Shown here: in pieces, positions 26,714-34,354 of the stretch
Numbering within the stretch: the stretch's first letter is position 1
Layout: each line of letters starts with the position of its first letter
Source: Exiguobacterium sp. s122
GTDB taxonomy: Bacteria; Bacillota; Bacilli; Exiguobacteriales; Exiguobacteriaceae
Assembly (NCBI RefSeq): GCF_018618475.1
Contig: NZ_JACSMD010000001.1
Span: forward strand, 682,001-746,000
Reading direction: 5' to 3'
DNA: 64,000 bases
Translations under genes and position numbers: made by a program
The notes under the pieces: model-generated
Told to the model about the DNA's origin: nothing
The model's input: only the letters and a program-made list of their open reading frames with translations
Databases searched by the model: none

Positions 26714-28189
26714 ATGGTGATTGAACGCTTGAGACACGAGTTCACGAGAACGATTTGGCTCCTCGTGCTCGTCGTCGTCTTCTTGTACGGTATCTTCTTA
26801 AAGCGCGAGCTGACTATGCAACAACACATCAACATATGGGATGGATTTTATGCGCTCACGAACGACATGTATTTGCTGACGTATTTCGTGTTTCCTGTCA
26901 TGTTGTTCTTGTCGGTCGGCATCCTGATACGTGAGAGCCGGCAGGAAGTGTTAATTCGTGTCGTGACACCTTGGGGCTGGGCGTACCGGACGTTAACACA
27001 TTTTCTCGTCGAGACGGCTCCGCTGTTCAGCATCTTGTTCGGACTCAGTTTGTTCATGACGATTGGACTGCCTTACGAATACGGGTGGAACGGTGATATG
27101 CGCTGGCATGATGAGGTGAATACGATGAGCGCGTTACAGGAACGGTTCTCGATTCCATTATATCCACTTCCCGTTCAGTTTCTGTTGTGGCTCTTGTTGC
27201 TCGTCACGGTCCATCTCTCGCTCGCCGGACTCTTCTTTCTCCATCAAAAGAAAGGTTGGCTGTTTGCGCAGGCAATGGTGACGTTTTTCTTCGGCGTGTT
27301 CGGATTTAAGGCGCTTCCGGAGGATTTGAAGTTCCTGTCGCCGACGACGTATTTATCGGTGGCGATGACGTCCCTCTCTTATTCGAGTTTATTCGTCGCC
27401 ATCCTCGTCCTCATCGGCGTTGTTGCCATGCAGTATTTTCTATTCGATCAGTTCACCGCTCTGCAACGGTTCGATTGGGACAGGTGGAAAGAGAACGGGG
27501 CGTACCTCTTTTATGGTGGGCTGTTCTTTTTACATATTTCATATACCGCAAGAGTGTTATCCAATGAGATGACAACCGTCAATGAGCTCATCACAGCTAC
27601 GTTTATCGGGATAGGTCCGGAATCCTTCTCCTATCAAAGGTTCATGGCATACTTGATTCTCTTTTTCGGGGCAACGTACCTCAGTCAGCTCCGGATCCAA
27701 CGAGAACTCCAAGAAATCAGTCACTATAAACTGATCCGCTACAAGAGTCCGCATCGTTGGTTCCAGGCGATCGTGTTCCGGGAAGTCATGTTCTTCGCAG
27801 TTCTCATCACGTGCTTGATTGGGACGACGCTATTGATCGGTCAGCTGTTGCGTCTAGAGTTTGGCTTTGAAAGTGCGTTCGGTTATTCGCTCCCGGTCGT
27901 GGTCGCGTTTCTAGTGGTCAGCACGATGTCGCAACTACTCGTCTATACGTTACTCTGTTTCATCGCGACTTGGTTGCTTCAGGAAGCCTATGCGGTGCTC
28001 ATCGTGCTCGGGACGTTGTCCGTTTTATTATTCCCGGGATTGAATGTCGGCTGGTTGCCCATCGGGATGAACGCGCTCGTTGTACTTGAGTCGCACGCGA
28101 TGACCGACGTGTTATCCATGTTAGGGGGGACGGTCGTGTTCTTACTGGCGTGTATGCACGTCTTATTAAGAAGAAGTCTATATATATAA
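26714..28189 (+). CDS. Large integral membrane protein of the ABC exporter operon
   Basis: A 491-residue protein with about twelve hydrophobic segments arranged in two halves separated by a polar stretch near residue 245 (FTALQRFDWDRWKENG). It looks like a fused or duplicated permease. Family not recognised with certainty; ABC-2-like by context. It starts 12 nt after the preceding permease, with GAGGGGGG upstream, and ends 11 nt before the ATPase start, so it is part of the same transcript. Confidence 0.65.
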   Translation: MVIERLRHEFTRTIWLLVLVVVFLYGIFLKRELTMQQHINIWDGFYALTNDMYLLTYFVFPVMLFLSVGILIRESRQEVLIRVVTPWGWAYRTLTHFLVETAPLFSILFGLSLFMTIGLPYEYGWNGDMRWHDEVNTMSALQERFSIPLYPLPVQFLLWLLLLVTVHLSLAGLFFLHQKKGWLFAQAMVTFFFGVFGFKALPEDLKFLSPTTYLSVAMTSLSYSSLFVAILVLIGVVAMQYFLFDQFTALQRFDWDRWKENGAYLFYGGLFFLHISYTARVLSNEMTTVNELITATFIGIGPESFSYQRFMAYLILFFGATYLSQLRIQRELQEISHYKLIRYKSPHRWFQAIVFREVMFFAVLITCLIGTTLLIGQLLRLEFGFESAFGYSLPVVVAFLVVSTMSQLLVYTLLCFIATWLLQEAYAVLIVLGTLSVLLFPGLNVGWLPIGMNALVVLESHAMTDVLSMLGGTVVFLLACMHVLLRRSLYI

Positions 28190-28200
28190 GGGGGATGACG

Positions 28201-28842
28201 ATGTCTACCGTGATTGAATTAAAAAATGTGACGAAATCCTATAAAGGCAACGTATTATTTGACGCCGTCGACTTAACAATTTCGCGAGGGAAAATCGTCG
28301 GGATTGTCGGACCGAACGGATCGGGGAAGTCAATCTTATTCAAGATGATGTGCGGATTCGTCTTCCCGGACACTGGGGAAGTATACGTCCGTGAGCAACA
28401 GATAGGAAAGGGGAGTCGGTTTCCAGAAGACTTTGGGATTATCATCGACCGTCCCGGTTATATTGCCGGCAAGACCGGATTTGAGAACTTGCGCGAGCTG
28501 GCGCACATTCAAAATAAAATCAGTGATGCGACGATTCGCGAGACGATGTCACGGTTAGGGCTCAACCCGGACAACCAACAGAAAGTAAAAAACTATTCAC
28601 TGGGGATGAAGCAGAAGCTCGCGATTGCGCAAGCCATTATGGAGAACCAACAGATTTTAATTTTAGATGAGGCGTTCAACGCGTTAGATCATGACAGTGT
28701 TCAATCGCTACGAGAGTTGTTGCTTACGTTCCGAGACGAAGGAAAAACGATTCTCATCACGAGCCACAATCAAGAAGACATCGATTACCTATGCGAGGAT
28801 GTGTATCGCATCAATCGGGGCAAGCTAGAGAAGATTGTTTGA
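28201..28842 (+). CDS. ABC transporter ATP-binding protein
   Basis: A 213-residue nucleotide-binding domain: Walker A GIVGPNGSGKSIL, signature YSLGMKQKLAIAQA, Walker B ILILDEAFNALDH and switch ITSHN. It powers the two membrane subunits encoded just upstream. ATG 28201 is favoured by AAGGGGG about 7 nt before it; ATG 28195 is an alternative. The substrate is unknown; PadR-controlled exporters of this kind often act in resistance to peptides or in lipid transport. A terminator follows. Confidence 0.88.
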   Translation: MSTVIELKNVTKSYKGNVLFDAVDLTISRGKIVGIVGPNGSGKSILFKMMCGFVFPDTGEVYVREQQIGKGSRFPEDFGIIIDRPGYIAGKTGFENLRELAHIQNKISDATIRETMSRLGLNPDNQQKVKNYSLGMKQKLAIAQAIMENQQILILDEAFNALDHDSVQSLRELLLTFRDEGKTILITSHNQEDIDYLCEDVYRINRGKLEKIV

Positions 28843-28849
28843 ATGGAGA

Positions 28850-28882
28850 AGCGGGATTGTCGAAATAGGTAATCCCGCTTTT
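28850..28882. terminator. Convergent bidirectional terminator
   Basis: AAGCGGGATT pairs with AATCCCGCTT, with T residues on both strands' exits. It separates the plus-strand ABC operon from the minus-strand yolD/polymerase pair. Confidence 0.88.
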
Positions 28883-28889
28883 ATGACGC

Positions 28890-29219
28890 TTAACGGACCG
28901 CCAAAATATGGTGAAATGGAATCCGCTGCACCGCCCCATCAAACAGCTCGACTTCACGCTCCGCGTAAAAGATGGCATGGACGTACCCACGCACCGAGCG
29001 TGTCACCCCGTCCTCGAACAAGGTCACTTCGACGGCATCCCCTTCTCGAATCGCACGTTCAAGCTCGGTCTGCCAGAGATAGAGGAGCTGCTCATCCAAA
29101 TCGGGCAGCTCGATCTTTTGGATTTGGGCATAGTAGCGTTTTAACAGCGCCACATGTTCGGGCATGAGAAACGGGATCCATTTCAGCTCGCCCCGGTCTT
29201 TGTAACGGGTCTTGCTCAT
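28890..29219 (-). CDS. YolD-like protein
   Basis: A 109-residue YolD-family protein (starts [20 protein letters not shown]; includes the EVTLFEDG and [10 protein letters not shown] segments). YolD proteins are widely encoded next to Y-family polymerases in Firmicutes and phages, and have been compared to UmuD-like partners, but their function is not proven. The ATG overlaps the polymerase stop by 4 nt, so translation is coupled. Longer upstream extension of this frame overlaps the polymerase gene and is rejected. Confidence 0.85.
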   Translation of the reverse strand: MSKTRYKDRGELKWIPFLMPEHVALLKRYYAQIQKIELPDLDEQLLYLWQTELERAIREGDAVEVTLFEDGVTRSVRGYVHAIFYAEREVELFDGAVQRIPFHHILAVR

Positions 29220-30511
29220 CGTGAATCGCCTCCTTGTTTGTGTCCGCCAATCAACCGCTGACGAGTGCGGAGCGGACTGTCTTTTAATAGGCTCGACGCC
29301 GGTCGAATCGTCCCGCGCCCGAACCGGACGTTCAGTTGATCGACGAGGTCGAGGAAGTCGTATCGCCTTGCTTTTGCCCACTCGTCCTCGAAGAACGAGA
29401 GCTGGACATGGTCGCTCCGTGGCTCGAGCTTGCCGAGGGCGACCGAGACGTAGCGGACCGCCTCGGTCTCGTCCCAACTGTCGAGGAAGAGCGTCAACAA
29501 GACCGGCAAGAAGTCCTGCTCGTCCGCCGTGAAGCGGTCGAGCTTTTTTTGTTTACTGAAGCCGCGCCGTTCACTCGTCCGCGTATAGCGCACGCCGAGA
29601 TGGACACTCCCACCGACGAGTCCGGCTTGCCGGGTGCGCATCCCGACCTCGACAGCAATCGCCTGTAAGACGAGCCGAATCGAGGCGTACGTCGTGTAAT
29701 CTTTCATGAGCGTGATGCCGTGCCCAATCGTACGCGGTCGTTGTCGCTGCGCCCCGAACAACGAGCTCGGGGGCAGAATCGTCGGGGACTCGTCGATGCC
29801 CCAGGCGTGATGCCACAGCTCGGCGCCGATGACGCCGAACTTCTCGTGCAACACGTTGAGCGGATAGTGAGCGAGGTCCCCGATTGTGAAGATACCGAGC
29901 CGTTGCAAGTGGACGGCCATCTTCGCCCCGACGCCCCACATCTTTTCAATCGGGGCCGGATGAATCATCTTTTCGACATCGTGGAGGAAACAGTGGGCGA
30001 CACCGGTCTTTTTCCCGTGTAGATCGAGGACGAGCTTGGCGAGGACGTTGTTCGGTCCGACGCCGATTGTGACGGGGATGCCCGTATAGCGGAAGACGGT
30101 GGAACGAATCAAGTGTGCCACGTGCTCGTCGTTTCCGAACAGCCGCTCCGTCCCGGTCAAATCGACGAGCGTCTCGTCAATCGAGTAGACGCGGATTGCC
30201 TCCGGGGGCACGAACTGGTGCAGGATGTGGACGATTTGGACGGAGACGTTCAAATAATGGCTCATCCGCGCCTCGGCATAGAGGACGTGTTTCCGGTCTT
30301 GCCATGGCAAGCGGTCGATGTGAAATCGTCTCGACCCGGTCTTGATGCCGAGCCGTTTCATCGGTGGCGTCGCAGCGAGGACGAGGGCGCCGCTATCCTC
30401 GAGGTTCGACAGCACGACGAGTTTCGTTTTATATGGATTCAGGTTGCGAGCGGCACACTCGCAGCTCGCATAGAAGGAGACGCTGTCGATACAAAAAATC
30501 CGACGTCGCAT
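29216..30511 (-). CDS. Y-family DNA polymerase (UvrX/YqjW-like)
   Basis: A 431-residue error-prone polymerase for lesion bypass. Motifs: [19 protein letters not shown] (first catalytic Asp), the [13 protein letters not shown] segment (IDE motif with catalytic acids), [16 protein letters not shown] and an HhH-type thumb ([17 protein letters not shown]), then a little-finger domain. The start ATG 30511 has AAGGAG 8 nt upstream; an earlier in-frame ATG is rejected because it precedes the ribosome site and overlaps the LexA box. It heads a two-gene operon with yolD and is probably induced by DNA damage. Confidence 0.9.
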   Translation of the reverse strand: MRRRIFCIDSVSFYASCECAARNLNPYKTKLVVLSNLEDSGALVLAATPPMKRLGIKTGSRRFHIDRLPWQDRKHVLYAEARMSHYLNVSVQIVHILHQFVPPEAIRVYSIDETLVDLTGTERLFGNDEHVAHLIRSTVFRYTGIPVTIGVGPNNVLAKLVLDLHGKKTGVAHCFLHDVEKMIHPAPIEKMWGVGAKMAVHLQRLGIFTIGDLAHYPLNVLHEKFGVIGAELWHHAWGIDESPTILPPSSLFGAQRQRPRTIGHGITLMKDYTTYASIRLVLQAIAVEVGMRTRQAGLVGGSVHLGVRYTRTSERRGFSKQKKLDRFTADEQDFLPVLLTLFLDSWDETEAVRYVSVALGKLEPRSDHVQLSFFEDEWAKARRYDFLDLVDQLNVRFGRGTIRPASSLLKDSPLRTRQRLIGGHKQGGDSR

Positions 30512-30528
30512 CGTCACCACTCCTTTTA

Positions 30529-30542
30529 CGAACAAATGTTCT
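30529..30542 (-). promoter_or_regulatory. LexA (DinR) box
   Basis: CGAACAAATGTTCT matches the Gram-positive SOS box CGAACRNRYGTTYG at every defined position but the last. It lies about 20 nt upstream of the polymerase ATG, as expected for SOS control. Confidence 0.85.
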
Positions 30543-30760
30543 GTTTTTTTCATCGTAACACGGTCTCAGTTCATCTCAAATACTAATTTGAAAATAAATT
30601 TGTAAACACTTTTTGAAAATTACCCAAATTTTATATGAAATTGATAAAGTAAAAACCATCTTTTAGGAAGATTTCGTAAAAAAGTCTCCGAAACGGTTTG
30701 ATTTTCGCTATAATAGACGGGTATGCAAGTGATGAATGTGAGATAGATGGAGGCTATAAC

Positions 30761-33127
30761 GTGATCCAATTTGTAAAACAGTTGACGAATGATCAAAGCC
30801 GGCGCTTAAAAGGATATGAACGACGCGTCGCACGCATCAACGACTTAGAAACGACAATCCAAGCCCTCTCGGATGACGAGATGAAGACTTATACGAATAC
30901 ATTGAAGCAACGAATCGAAGATGGGGCGAAAGTCGACGACATCGCCGAAGAAGGGTTCGCCCTCGTCCGTGAGGCAGCCGTGCGCGTGCTCGGTATGCGT
31001 CATTACGACGTCCAGCTCATCGGCGGCTTCGCTCTCCTTGAAGGAAACATCTCGGAGATGCCGACTGGGGAAGGGAAGACGCTCGTCGCCGCACTCCCAA
31101 GTTACGTCAAGGCGCTTGAAGGGAAAGGCGTCCACGTCATCACCGTGAACGAATATCTCGCGACGCGTGACGCAAACCAAATCGGACAAATCCATGATTT
31201 CCTCGGACTCACGGTCGGCTTGAACGTCCCGGAAATGGAGCCGGACGCGAAGCGTGAGGCGTATCAGGCCGACATCACGTACGGTGTCGGGACCGAGTTC
31301 GGGTTTGACTATTTGCGTGACCACTTGGTCGGGGCACCGGAAGAACGCGTCCAGCGTCCGTTCCATTTCGCTATCATCGATGAAGTCGACAGCATCTTGA
31401 TCGACGAGGCGAAGACGCCGCTCATCATCGCGCAAAAAGACCGCTCGCACATCCGCTTGAAGGCGCTCGCCCAGCGCGTCGTCACAGCATTCGAGGAAGC
31501 CGACTACGAGGTCGACCTCGAGTCGAAATCGACGGCGTTCACGGAGTCGGGTATCTTGAAGATTGAAGACATGTTCGCTATCGACAACTTGTTCAGTGCC
31601 GAGCATCAAGTGTTGTACCATTACCTCGTCCAGGCGCTCCGGGCGAACGTCTTGTTCGAGCTCGACGTCGACTATATCGTCAAAGAAGACAAGATCGAGC
31701 TAATCGACTTGTTCACGGGACGCATCATGGAAGGCCGCAGTCTATCAGAAGGGCTCCATCAGGCGCTCGAGGCGAAAGAAGGCGTCACGATCACCGAGGA
31801 GAACAAGACGACGGCAGAAATCACGATTCAGCACTATTTCCGGATGTACCCGCTCATCGGCGGGATGACGGGGACGGCGCAGACGTCACGCCAAGAGTTC
31901 TTGAAGACGTACAACATGGACGTCGTCCAAGTGCCGACGAACCGACCGCGCCTCCGCAAAGACCATCCGGACCGCATCTTCATGACGATCGAGCAGAAGT
32001 ATGCGGCCGTGACGGAGAAAGTCGTCGAGCTCCATGCGACGGGACGCCCGGTGTTGATCGGGACGACGTCAATCGCCCAATCGGAAGCGATCAGCAAGCA
32101 TCTGTCGAAGAAACGCATCAAACACGAGGTATTGAACGCGAAGACGGTCACACAAGAAGCGGACATCATCGCCGAAGCCGGGCAGTACGGCAAAGTGACG
32201 ATCGCGACGAACATGGCCGGACGCGGGACGGACATCATGCTCGACGCGAAATCGAAAGAGGCGGGCGGTCTGTTCGTCGTCGGGACGGAGCGGCATGAGT
32301 CGCAACGGGTCGATAACCAGCTCCGCGGTCGTTCGGGCCGACAAGGCGACCCAGGTGCAACCCAGTTCTTCGTCTCGCTCGAAGATGAGATTGTGAAGCG
32401 CTATGCGGCGCAAAAAGTAGAGCGGATTGAGAAGAAATTGAAGCCGGACGCCTCAGGCGAAGTGTTCGCGAAAGAAGCGACGGACGTGATCGAATACGCC
32501 CAAACGACGATTGAAGGCGTCGGCGTATCGATTCGCGACTACTTGTTCAAGCTCGACGACGTCTTGAACGAACAGCGCAACATCGTCTATACGATTCGCG
32601 ACCAAGCTGTCAACGCCGATGCGGACGCAATCAAGAAGAACGTCCTCGGGATGATGCGCCTCGCCATCGAGAACAGCATCGACATGCACGTGACGGACGA
32701 GCTCGTCCCGGAAGAATGGCCGATTGACGAGTTGAAGGCGGACCTCCATTACTTGACGATGCGCGAACCGGTCTGGTCGGACGCGGTCGCCGATACGTTC
32801 GAATTAAAAGCTGAGCTCAAAGGTTTCGCGGATGACATCATCGCGACGGCAGAGACGCGCCTCGAAGGAGACGAAGTCGTCCACTTCGTCAAAGAGTCGC
32901 TCCTCCGTGCCCTCGATATGAAATGGACGGATCACTTGACGATGATGAGCGGCTTGAAAGAAGGGATTGGTCTTCGTAGCTACGCGCAGGAAGACCCGGG
33001 CCGTCAATTCGGTAAAGAAGGTCTCGAGATTTTCGAACAGACGTATGTGAACATCGCGCGCGACGTGACGATGGAAGTATGCCAGCTCGACCGCTACTTC
33101 GCGGCGCCGGTAGAGGAGGAAGCGTGA
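30761..33127 (+). CDS. secA2: Accessory Sec translocase ATPase SecA2 (Bacillus type)
   Basis: A 788-residue SecA homologue. DEAD motor signatures: MPTGEGKTLVAALPSYV (Walker A), VHVITVNEYLATRDA, FGFDYLRDHL, IIDEVDSILIDEAKTPLIIA and, in the second motor domain, TNMAGRGTDIML and QLRGRSGRQGDPG. It lacks the C-terminal zinc-binding tail of housekeeping SecA, ending FAAPVEEEA. The partner gene directly downstream is the S-layer assembly protein that accompanies SecA2 in B. anthracis, supporting an accessory export role. The start is GTG 30761 (GGAGGC upstream), giving MIQFVKQL. A TATAAT box lies at 30709-30714. Confidence 0.88.
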   Translation: MIQFVKQLTNDQSRRLKGYERRVARINDLETTIQALSDDEMKTYTNTLKQRIEDGAKVDDIAEEGFALVREAAVRVLGMRHYDVQLIGGFALLEGNISEMPTGEGKTLVAALPSYVKALEGKGVHVITVNEYLATRDANQIGQIHDFLGLTVGLNVPEMEPDAKREAYQADITYGVGTEFGFDYLRDHLVGAPEERVQRPFHFAIIDEVDSILIDEAKTPLIIAQKDRSHIRLKALAQRVVTAFEEADYEVDLESKSTAFTESGILKIEDMFAIDNLFSAEHQVLYHYLVQALRANVLFELDVDYIVKEDKIELIDLFTGRIMEGRSLSEGLHQALEAKEGVTITEENKTTAEITIQHYFRMYPLIGGMTGTAQTSRQEFLKTYNMDVVQVPTNRPRLRKDHPDRIFMTIEQKYAAVTEKVVELHATGRPVLIGTTSIAQSEAISKHLSKKRIKHEVLNAKTVTQEADIIAEAGQYGKVTIATNMAGRGTDIMLDAKSKEAGGLFVVGTERHESQRVDNQLRGRSGRQGDPGATQFFVSLEDEIVKRYAAQKVERIEKKLKPDASGEVFAKEATDVIEYAQTTIEGVGVSIRDYLFKLDDVLNEQRNIVYTIRDQAVNADADAIKKNVLGMMRLAIENSIDMHVTDELVPEEWPIDELKADLHYLTMREPVWSDAVADTFELKAELKGFADDIIATAETRLEGDEVVHFVKESLLRALDMKWTDHLTMMSGLKEGIGLRSYAQEDPGRQFGKEGLEIFEQTYVNIARDVTMEVCQLDRYFAAPVEEEA

Positions 33128-33930
33128 TGTTAGGATTTCGTAAACGTAAACAGATTGAGACGAACAAAGCCGAAGGGGAGCGCCAGCTGACGCTCGTGTT
33201 CGATGACGAGATGGGGATTCCGAAAGAGGACGAGTACGTGTTCCGCTATCATGCGAAGCGTCTGCCGAACCTGCTTGAGAACCAACTGTCAATCGAGCTG
33301 TTGAACGCCGAGCTGTTGTCGGAAGGGTTGTCGATCGTCGCCTTGTTCCGCAACACGCTCCCGGGCTCGTTCGAGATTGACGAGTTGCCGGTATTGCTCC
33401 TCGATGCGAACAATGTGCCACTTGGCCGGAAGGTGCTCAGCCGCGTCGACTTGCCGAACTTCGAGCCGTGGACGAGTAAGCCCGTCTACCTCGACTTCTT
33501 CGCCGACGAGTTGTTCGGCGACTTTGAACTGAACGATTCGATGCGTCTCGTCTTCCAGATGAACCCGATTGACCCGCTCCAGACGGTGTCGGATGTAGAA
33601 CGGGCTTCGTTCTCGTCAGTTGCATGGGAGCTGCTCGCCCGGACGAACGTGTCGACACCGCCGGTCGGGGAGAACGAGTTCAACATGATGCTCGTCCATA
33701 TCGAGACAGACGCGACGGACGTGACAGCGACGCTGTTGCTCCGTAACGGCTATGCCCAAGATCTAAACGTCGAACAGTTGCCGCTCGAACTGATGAGCGG
33801 GGACGAAGCGGTCGCTTTGACGGTCGTCCGCCTCACAGAAGCGGTACGTGGGAAACACGCTTACCCGGTGCAGGCGACGTTTGAAGGAATTGAAGCAACC
33901 GGGCCGTTCACGGTCAGAATCAAGCAATGA
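33127..33930 (+). CDS. slaP: Accessory Sec system S-layer assembly protein (SLAP repeats)
   Basis: A 267-residue protein with two tandem SLAP-type repeats: the first about residues 25-130 (LTLVFDDEMGIPKEDEYVFRY..., LPGSFEIDELPVLLLD) and the second about 165-265 (FNMMLVHIETDATDVTATLL..., LNVEQLPLELMSG). No signal peptide is seen, so it is probably cytosolic or membrane-peripheral. In B. anthracis the SecA2-linked SlaP is needed for efficient S-layer protein secretion; the same role is inferred here. The ATG overlaps the secA2 stop by one base, with GAGGAGGAA upstream. A terminator follows. Confidence 0.8.
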   Translation: MLGFRKRKQIETNKAEGERQLTLVFDDEMGIPKEDEYVFRYHAKRLPNLLENQLSIELLNAELLSEGLSIVALFRNTLPGSFEIDELPVLLLDANNVPLGRKVLSRVDLPNFEPWTSKPVYLDFFADELFGDFELNDSMRLVFQMNPIDPLQTVSDVERASFSSVAWELLARTNVSTPPVGENEFNMMLVHIETDATDVTATLLLRNGYAQDLNVEQLPLELMSGDEAVALTVVRLTEAVRGKHAYPVQATFEGIEATGPFTVRIKQ

Positions 33931-33931
33931 C

Positions 33932-33971
33932 AAAAGCTCAACTTCTCCGCTTGGAGTGGTTGAGCTTTTTC
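33932..33971. terminator. Terminator of the secA2 operon, probably bidirectional
   Basis: AAAAGCTCAAC pairs with GTTGAGCTTTT, with an inner CTCC/GGAG stem and T run. The leading A run could serve the convergent minus-strand gene. Confidence 0.9.
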
Positions 33972-33977
33972 TTGTAT

Positions 33978-34214
33978 CTATTCAGACGGGCTATAGATAC
34001 GGTCCGTATCCGTGTCTAAGACGAAATCGATGCTCACCTCGTCTGAACCCAGAATCCGATCAAAGTGATGGAGCCGACAAAACATGTCCGGAAAGTCTTG
34101 TATATCCGTCACCTCTTCTTTCGTTTGTCGATACATTTCCCTTATTCTCTGTTTGGAGCACTTCTTTCCGCTCAAATACACGCTCCCCCGATAGCTATCG
34201 ATTTCAATAATCAA
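33978..34214 (-). CDS. Hypothetical protein, 78 aa
   Basis: A small cytosolic protein rich in charged residues (for example GKKCSKQRIREMYRQTKEEV, DEVSIDFVLDTDTDRIY). No membrane segment or known motif is seen. TTG 34214 is chosen as start because CGAGGAGTGG lies 5-6 nt upstream; longer frames from 34247 (ATG) or 34268 (TTG) would place this ribosome site inside the gene. It converges on the secA2 operon and diverges from the nucleotidase gene. Function unknown. Confidence 0.55.
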   Translation of the reverse strand: MIIEIDSYRGSVYLSGKKCSKQRIREMYRQTKEEVTDIQDFPDMFCRLHHFDRILGSDEVSIDFVLDTDTDRIYSPSE

Positions 34215-34304
34215 CGATCCCACTCCTCGCGAATGATGTACTTTCATCCTAGTCAAAATATCCGTCAATTTTTACAAAAAATAATGGTGACGTTTACAAA
34301 CGGG

Positions 34305-34313
34305 TGGTATAGT
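34305..34313 (+). promoter_or_regulatory. Extended -10 promoter of the nucleotidase gene
   Basis: TGGTATAGT gives an extended -10 (TG at 34305-34306, TATAGT at 34308-34313). A weak -35 candidate, GGTGAC, lies 16 nt upstream. Confidence 0.55.
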
Positions 34314-34354
34314 GAAAGAGGTTAGGCCATTTTTTGTAAAAAGGGGAAATGAAC

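Noticed and set aside
34247-34268. Longer starts of the minus-strand 78-residue protein
   Set aside because: They lie upstream of the clear GAGGAGTGG ribosome site that fits TTG 34214.
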